DNA of 10,203 nt from Bacillota bacterium. GTDB taxonomy: Bacteria > Bacillota > Bacilli > Paenibacillales > Paenibacillaceae. Location of the stretch: NCBI GenBank assembly GCA_023418755.1, contig JAEZZE010000389.1, positions 1 to 10,203 of the forward strand, given 5' to 3'. Made by a program: the position numbers and the translations under genes. Below the pieces are notes generated by a model, which was not told the origin of the DNA, ran no database searches, and was given only the letters and a program-made list of their open reading frames with translations. Positions 6,219-10,203 of the stretch are shown here, piece by piece. Each line of letters opens with the position of its first letter. The stretch's first letter is position 1.

Positions 6219-7781
6219 TTACTGTTTGGCGTAGGCCGCATTGTATTCCTCGATAACTTTGTCTCCGCCCGCCGCTTTCCACCTTTCGACTTCCTTGTTC
6301 CAACCGGCCTCGTCGATATCGCCCATCAAATATTTATAAAGCGCGTCGTTAATGATTTTCGTCAATTCGTTGCCCCTCTCCGCCCAAGTTTGCGACTCGA
6401 GCGGCTCCGCGGGATTGGCGACCGCGAAATTCGCGTTGTCGTCGTTCAACTGCTCGTTCAAGGCGCGCAGTTCGTCTCCGGCCGGCTGCAGCGTTTCCTT
6501 GTAAAAGCCTTGCAGCGATTGCAGCGGCCTCACGTCGATTTCCCGCGCCTCATCCGCCTCGGCGATCAACTCGAACGAATCGGGAGTCGGTTTCTTGTAA
6601 TGGACGCCCTCGATCCCCAAATTCAAATAGTCGTGGCCTTCCGGCGTTGCCATCTTGTCGAAAAACTCCAAAATTCTTCTTAGCTCGGTTTCGTCCTTAA
6701 CCTGAGATTTCGGAAAGACAAAGATTCCGTTATGGCCCGGCTGCGCCCAAATGCGCGGCTGCCCGTCAGGACCGTTGATGCGGTTGATCAGGTCGAGTCG
6801 AGCGTCCGGATTGATCTTCTCGATCGTGTTCCTTAGATTGCGGGAATCGTCCATGTTTCCGATATACACGCCCGCCTGGCCGTTCGTAAAATAGTCCCAC
6901 TGCTGCTGCTTGGAAGTAACCGCGAAGTCCTCGTTCAAAATCTTTTCGTCGTACAGCCGCTTGACGTAGTTCATCGTCGCGAGATATTCGGGAAACATGA
7001 ATTCCGGAGCCAGCTTTCCGTCCTTAAGGCCCCAGTCCGTGGGAGCTCCGTGATAGGAGAGCAGCGTCTTGAAGATGCCGAATTTCGGGTCGTTCCTATC
7101 GGATAACCCCATCGTATCGTCCTTGCCGTTCCGATCGGGATCGTTTTCGCTGAACGCCTTGAGCACGTTGTACAGTTCTTCCAGATTCGCGGGCTTCGGC
7201 AAATTCAGGTTGTCCAGCCAATCCTTGCGGATAGTGATGCCTTGCCGGGACAGATCGCGCTCGCGATAGATGCCGTATGCTTTGCCGTCGATCGAGATAT
7301 TGTTCATAATTTGCTCATTGGCTTGAGATAGGTTCGGATAATCCTTCAACAACGGGCCGATTTCCCAGAACACTCCTGCCTTGGCGGCGTTAATATAGGA
7401 GGAATTCTTCACGTCCGGGATCGTCACGATTTTGGCCAGCGTGCCGGCGGCCAGCGCCATGTTGATCTTGTCCTCCTTGACGGCGTCGGGAATCCAATCG
7501 ATATCCAGCTTCGTATTCGTCAGCTTTTCGATTTCCTTCGTTACGACGTCCGAAGGGGGCTGCGTCGTATAGAGAATGGCCATCCACGTAAGCTCGAGCG
7601 GCTCCTCGTTCTCTTTCTGCGAGGATTCAGGCTTGCCGGACGACGCCGCTTCCGGCGACCGCGACGGCTTGTTCGACTCTCCCGCGTTTTCCTTCCCCGC
7701 GCATCCCGCGATCAAAATCCCGACGCATAGAAGCGCGATCGCAAACCTGAATCGTTTGCGGCGATACGGTTGAATATTCAT
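6219..7781 (-). CDS. Extracellular solute-binding lipoprotein of a sugar ABC importer (LplA-like)
   Basis: The 520-residue product captures the substrate outside the cell and passes it to the permease pair encoded upstream. The start is ATG 7781-7779, because AGGAGGT (7798-7792) lies 10 nt before it; the ATG at 7802 precedes that site. The N-terminus is basic (YRRKRFRF), then hydrophobic, then the lipobox LIAGC with Cys27 as the lipidated residue. A low-complexity Ser/Pro/Glu spacer (~28-60) follows. The mature part has the features of family 1 solute-binding proteins of the large LplA type: an N-lobe opening ELTWMAILY, the segment IDGKAYGIYRERD, RKDWLDNLNLPKPANLEEL, and the acidic loop DPDRNGKDDTMGL (214-226), typical of the Ca-site/hinge region in this family. 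It is about 100 residues longer than MalE-type binding proteins, as is usual for this subfamily. It is the last gene of the operon, 66 nt after the second permease. The ligand is probably an oligosaccharide or glycan fragment but cannot be specified. Confidence 0.93.
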   Translation of the reverse strand: MNIQPYRRKRFRFAIALLCVGILIAGCAGKENAGESNKPSRSPEAASSGKPESSQKENEEPLELTWMAILYTTQPPSDVVTKEIEKLTNTKLDIDWIPDAVKEDKINMALAAGTLAKIVTIPDVKNSSYINAAKAGVFWEIGPLLKDYPNLSQANEQIMNNISIDGKAYGIYRERDLSRQGITIRKDWLDNLNLPKPANLEELYNVLKAFSENDPDRNGKDDTMGLSDRNDPKFGIFKTLLSYHGAPTDWGLKDGKLAPEFMFPEYLATMNYVKRLYDEKILNEDFAVTSKQQQWDYFTNGQAGVYIGNMDDSRNLRNTIEKINPDARLDLINRINGPDGQPRIWAQPGHNGIFVFPKSQVKDETELRRILEFFDKMATPEGHDYLNLGIEGVHYKKPTPDSFELIAEADEAREIDVRPLQSLQGFYKETLQPAGDELRALNEQLNDDNANFAVANPAEPLESQTWAERGNELTKIINDALYKYLMGDIDEAGWNKEVERWKAAGGDKVIEEYNAAYAKQ

Positions 7782-7791
7782 ACCCACTTCG

Positions 7792-7798
7792 ACCTCCT
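7792..7798 (-). promoter_or_regulatory. Ribosome binding site that sets the lipoprotein start
   Basis: Minus-strand AGGAGGT lies 10 nt upstream of ATG 7781 and downstream of the alternative ATG 7802. This settles the start in favour of a compact lipoprotein signal peptide. A TATAAT hexamer (7809-7804) just upstream has no matching -35, so an internal promoter is not claimed. Confidence 0.75.
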
Positions 7799-7847
7799 GC
7801 ATTGATTATAGTTTATGTTAAAGACAAGAGCCGCGCGAAGACGGCGA

Positions 7848-8729
7848 TTATCCTTTAACCGAGCCTAACAAAACGCCTTTCGCGAAATATTTTTGCAGAA
7901 AAGGATAGACGAGAAGAATAGGAACGGTCGCAAATACAATGACGGCCATTTTGATCGTTTGCTCCGGCGGCCGGACGAAGCCCTCGTCCAGCGCCGCGGC
8001 GTTGGTGTCCAGCCCGCTCGACACGATGACGATTTGTCTGAGCAGCACCTGAATCGGCCACTTGGTCGAATCGTTGATATAAAATACGGCTTGTTGAAAC
8101 AAATTCCAGAAAGCTACGCCGTAAAACAACGAAATCGTGGCGATCGCCGGCATGGATAACGGCACGACGAGGCGAAATAAGATGGTGAACTCGTTCGCTC
8201 CGTCGATTCTTGCCGATTCTTCAAGCCCTTCCGGAAGCGATTGAAAGAAGTTTTTCAGAATAATCAGATTGAAAGTGTTGATCGCGAGCGGCAGCATCAT
8301 CGCCGCATACGTATCGATCAGCCCCGTCTCCTTTACGACCAGGAAGGTGGGAATAATGCCTCCGTTGAACATAAGGGTAAACACGACGAGAAACATAATC
8401 GTTCGCCGCCCGGGCAGATCTTTGCGAGACAAGCCGTAGGCCATCATGCTGGAGACGAGCATCGCAACGGCCGTGCCTCCCGCCGTCACGATGACCGAAT
8501 TGAGCAAACTGCGCGGCAGCGTATTCGTCGAGAAGATGACGCGGTACGCATCCAGGGACCATTCGGTCGGAAACAGAATAAACCTTTTCTGCGTGTATTC
8601 GGCAACGGATGTGAACGATGCGGCTACGACGTGCAAAAAAGGGAGGAAGGTAGCGACCGCGAACAAGATTAATCCGCTGTAGACAATCCAATCGAAAATA
8701 CGGCTTCCTATCGTTTTCTCCGCTGTCAT
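7848..8729 (-). CDS. Carbohydrate ABC transporter permease, LplC/YtcP-like
   Basis: The 293-residue integral membrane protein is one half of the importer's membrane channel. About six hydrophobic spans are visible, beginning at residues 13-38 and followed by spans near 75-100, 108-132, 140-160, 190-215 and 258-280. The EAA cytoplasmic loop, which contacts the ATPase, is at ~170-191 (EESARIDGANEF...LVVPLSMPAI) and has the conserved G with the expected spacing. The C-terminus, YPFLQKYFAKGVLLGSVKG, is the standard ending of this permease family (MalG/LplC type). The start ATG 8729 has AGGAGG (8744-8739) 9 nt upstream. That site overlaps the stop codon of the preceding permease, so translation of the two is probably coupled. 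Length and motifs are normal for the family. Confidence 0.95.
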   Translation of the reverse strand: MTAEKTIGSRIFDWIVYSGLILFAVATFLPFLHVVAASFTSVAEYTQKRFILFPTEWSLDAYRVIFSTNTLPRSLLNSVIVTAGGTAVAMLVSSMMAYGLSRKDLPGRRTIMFLVVFTLMFNGGIIPTFLVVKETGLIDTYAAMMLPLAINTFNLIILKNFFQSLPEGLEESARIDGANEFTILFRLVVPLSMPAIATISLFYGVAFWNLFQQAVFYINDSTKWPIQVLLRQIVIVSSGLDTNAAALDEGFVRPPEQTIKMAVIVFATVPILLVYPFLQKYFAKGVLLGSVKG

Positions 8730-8743
8730 GCGCGTAATCCTCC

Positions 8744-9700
8744 TCAGAAAAGACCTTCTTCGCCAAGCCTGCGTACAAACCAGTTCGTGAGGACGACAAG
8801 CAGAAGACCTACCGCGGAGCGGAAAAACCCGATCGCCGCGCTGTAGCTGAATTGTCCCTGCCGAATGCCCGCATCGTAAACGTATGTGTCGAAAATCTCC
8901 GCTACCTCGCGATTCAATCCGTTCGCCATCAAGAATACGTGGTCAAACCCCAATTCCAGGACATCGCCAAGCCGGAGCAGCAAGAGGATCACGATGACGG
9001 TTCTGATCGAAGGCAGCGTAATATGCCAAATCTGTCTCCACCTGCTGGCGCCGTCCATTCGGCCGGCTTCGTACAACTGCGGGTCGACCATCGCGATTGC
9101 CGCCAAATAGATGATCGTTCCCCAGCCGGCTTCTCGCCATATCACTTGCATAATGTATAACGGCCTGAACCATTCCGGCCTGGTCAAGAAGCTGATCTTC
9201 TCGAGGCCGAGCATAACCAGCAATTCGTTGACAATTCCGCGCTCGGTCGTGAACAGCACATAAGATAAAGAAACAATGATCACCCATGACATGAAAAAGG
9301 GGATATAAATGATCGTTTGCACCGAACGCTTGAACCATTGCACCCGGACCTCGTTCAACATAAGCGCCAATAGAATCGGCACGGGGAAATAGATTAGAAT
9401 ATTCAGCAAGAACAGAACGATCGTATTTCTGAACAACATAAAAAACGTAGGCTCCGTAAACAGCCGTTCGAAATGCTTGAAGCCAACCCATGGGCTTCCG
9501 CCGATTCCAAGGAACGGCTGATAATCTTGAAAGGAAATAATCACGCCCCACATCGGCGTATAACGAAAAACGATGTAGTACAACATTCCAGGCAGCATTA
9601 GAAGATACATATACTTATTTTTCAACATCGATTTAAGGGTCCTGCTCGCCCGCCCGCCGCTGCGCAACGGCTTCGGCGACTGTGCGATCGTCTCGTTCAT
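8744..9700 (-). CDS. Carbohydrate ABC transporter permease, LplB-like
   Basis: The 318-residue membrane protein is the MalF/UgpA-type half of the importer and the first gene of the operon. The start is taken at ATG 9700-9698 (MNETIAQSPK), which has GGAAGGGAG (9719-9711) 10 nt upstream. The frame also has an ATG at 9775, but it would add 25 atypical residues and has only a weak AAGAG before it. Spans begin with KYMYLLMLPGMLYYIVF (~29-46). The motif YTPMWGVIISFQDYQPFLG (~47-65) is typical of the LplB branch. The EAA loop is at 211-230 (EAGRMDGASRWRQIWHITLP), with the conserved Gly at 217. The C-terminus NWFVRRLGEEGLF is also standard. No ATP-binding subunit is encoded nearby. Many Firmicute importers of this class are known to use one shared MsmX/UgpC-type ATPase, which is inferred here. 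Confidence 0.95.
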   Translation of the reverse strand: MNETIAQSPKPLRSGGRASRTLKSMLKNKYMYLLMLPGMLYYIVFRYTPMWGVIISFQDYQPFLGIGGSPWVGFKHFERLFTEPTFFMLFRNTIVLFLLNILIYFPVPILLALMLNEVRVQWFKRSVQTIIYIPFFMSWVIIVSLSYVLFTTERGIVNELLVMLGLEKISFLTRPEWFRPLYIMQVIWREAGWGTIIYLAAIAMVDPQLYEAGRMDGASRWRQIWHITLPSIRTVIVILLLLRLGDVLELGFDHVFLMANGLNREVAEIFDTYVYDAGIRQGQFSYSAAIGFFRSAVGLLLVVLTNWFVRRLGEEGLF

Positions 9701-9710
9701 TCCGAATGAA

Positions 9711-9719
9711 CTCCCTTCC
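9711..9719 (-). promoter_or_regulatory. Ribosome binding site that sets the first permease start
   Basis: Minus-strand GGAAGGGAG is 10 nt ahead of ATG 9700. It lies inside the longer open frame that begins at 9775, which argues that 9701-9775 is untranslated leader. Confidence 0.65.
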
Positions 9720-9810
9720 GGCAGCATGTGATAGTTCGAATATAAGGCCGGATATCCGATATCGTCTATAATCATCTCTTATGCTGAGTGCCTTAAGGCC
9801 GGGCCAACAA

Positions 9811-9824
9811 GGCGGCGATCCGCC
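9811..9824. other. Inverted repeat in the divergent regulator/transporter promoter region
   Basis: GGCGG (9811-9815), CGAT, CCGCC (9820-9824) lies midway between the two divergent transcription units. A CCTTAAGG palindrome (9791-9798) is adjacent. Either may be a binding site for the adjacent regulator, but no consensus is available. No confident -35/-10 pair was found for either gene in 9701-9878. Confidence 0.3.
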
Positions 9825-9860
9825 AAATATGAAAGAATGATTATATAGGTGATAAGAATT

Positions 9861-9881
9861 AGGAGGTATACTTAAGACATG
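9861..9881 (+). promoter_or_regulatory. Strong ribosome binding site and ATG out of frame with the regulator
   Basis: AGGAGG (9861-9866) is followed 12 nt later by ATG (9879-9881), which opens a frame starting MKLKALLSEGGNRDG. This frame is +1 relative to the regulator that starts at 9919 and overlaps it until a stop at about 10139. It is the best Shine-Dalgarno match in the plus-strand leader. It may serve a leader peptide, or it may be the true start of the regulator with an extra base in the GGG at 9916-9918. Confidence 0.45.
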
Positions 9882-9918
9882 AAATTGAAAGCGTTATTAT
9901 CGGAAGGCGGGAACAGGG

Positions 9919-10203
9919 ATGGTCAAGCGTTCGAATTCTTTCTTTATCCGGATATTGTTGTTCGGGGTCCTGATAAGCACGCTTCCCGTTGTCATTATCG
10001 GGTTGTTCTCGTATTCCAAAGCCTCGAAGGAAATCCAATACCACGCCAACGCGTCGAAAGCCAGACAGCTTGGACAACTGCAGAGCGGCATCGAGCATTT
10101 GCTGCAAACCGCCGACCATGCCCTGACTTATTTCGTTAATTCCTCTCTGCTGAAATCGACGTTCGTCGAACCGCTGACGCCGAAGCAATTTCAGCTATAC
10201 AAT
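9919..10203 (+). CDS. N-terminus of a membrane-anchored regulator (AraC-type or YesM-type sensor), partial
   Basis: From ATG 9919 the frame is open to the window end, giving 95 residues. Upstream in this frame a stop occurs at 9886-9888 and no other ATG lies between, so 9919 is the only ATG start. GGAAGG (9902-9907) lies 11 nt before it. The protein opens with a basic N-terminus (MVKRSNSFFIR), then a single transmembrane span (~11-33, LLFGVLISTLPVVIIGLFSY), then an extracytoplasmic, coiled-coil-like segment (SKASKEIQYHANASKARQLGQ...IEHLLQTADHALTYFVNSSLL). This is the layout of Paenibacillus transmembrane AraC-family regulators with a Cache-like sensor region, and also of YesM-type histidine kinases. 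The IEHLLQTAD..LTYFVNS pattern leans toward the AraC type. It is transcribed away from the ABC operon, and such pairs usually form a regulator and its target transporter. The output domain lies beyond the window. Confidence 0.75.
   Translation, partial: MVKRSNSFFIRILLFGVLISTLPVVIIGLFSYSKASKEIQYHANASKARQLGQLQSGIEHLLQTADHALTYFVNSSLLKSTFVEPLTPKQFQLYN

Noticed and set aside
9739..9771. TATATT (9744-9739) and TTATAG (9771-9766) as the transporter promoter
   Set aside because: Spacing is 21 nt and the -35 is poor; no other pairing in 9701-9810 is better.
9879..10139. The 86-codon frame from ATG 9879 as a full protein
   Set aside because: Past its first 13 codons it overlaps the regulator frame, which has a clear transmembrane span. 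Only its start signal is kept as a feature.

Overview
The window looks like chromosomal DNA of a GC-moderate, spore-forming Firmicute of the Paenibacillaceae (Paenibacillus or Cohnella type). The evidence is a full-length SpoVR protein, a large secreted protein with three C-terminal SLH anchors, strong AGGAGG-type ribosome binding sites, and a permease-permease-lipoprotein sugar ABC operon facing a membrane-anchored regulator. No rRNA, tRNA, CRISPR array or phage gene was seen. The assignment rests on gene content only.

Layout. Positions 1-619 (minus) hold the start of a TusA-rhodanese fusion sulfurtransferase, cut by the window edge. Its promoter region (about 640-700) carries two ATACCC/GGGTAT palindromes that look like operators of a CsoR/CstR-family persulfide- or metal-sensing repressor. 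Positions 700-860 contain no gene but hold a 13-bp tandem repeat and a perfect 13-bp-stem hairpin. Positions 860-4132 (minus) encode a 1090-residue S-layer-type surface protein: signal peptide, GLUG repeats, Ig/cadherin-like modules, an uncharacterised pre-SLH region and three SLH domains. Its promoter lies in the 240-bp divergent gap before spoVR (4373-5779, plus).

The 440-bp gap between the convergent spoVR and transporter genes (5780-6218) contains a 209-bp element with matching ends and nearly complete internal dyad symmetry, a probable MITE. After it, 6219-9700 (minus) is a three-gene ABC importer operon in the order permease (LplB-like), permease (LplC/YtcP-like), lipoprotein solute-binding protein. 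It has no ATPase gene in the window, so a shared MsmX-type ATPase is likely. Divergently, from 9919 to the window end, runs the N-terminus of a membrane-bound regulator, probably a transmembrane AraC-type activator or else a YesM-type sensor kinase, that is likely to control the transporter.

The genes fall into independent modules: sulfide/persulfide handling, cell surface, sporulation, and oligosaccharide uptake. Most are recognisable families. The less ordinary features are the paired operators, the palindromic MITE, the domain make-up of the SLH protein, and an out-of-frame strong translation start just ahead of the regulator.
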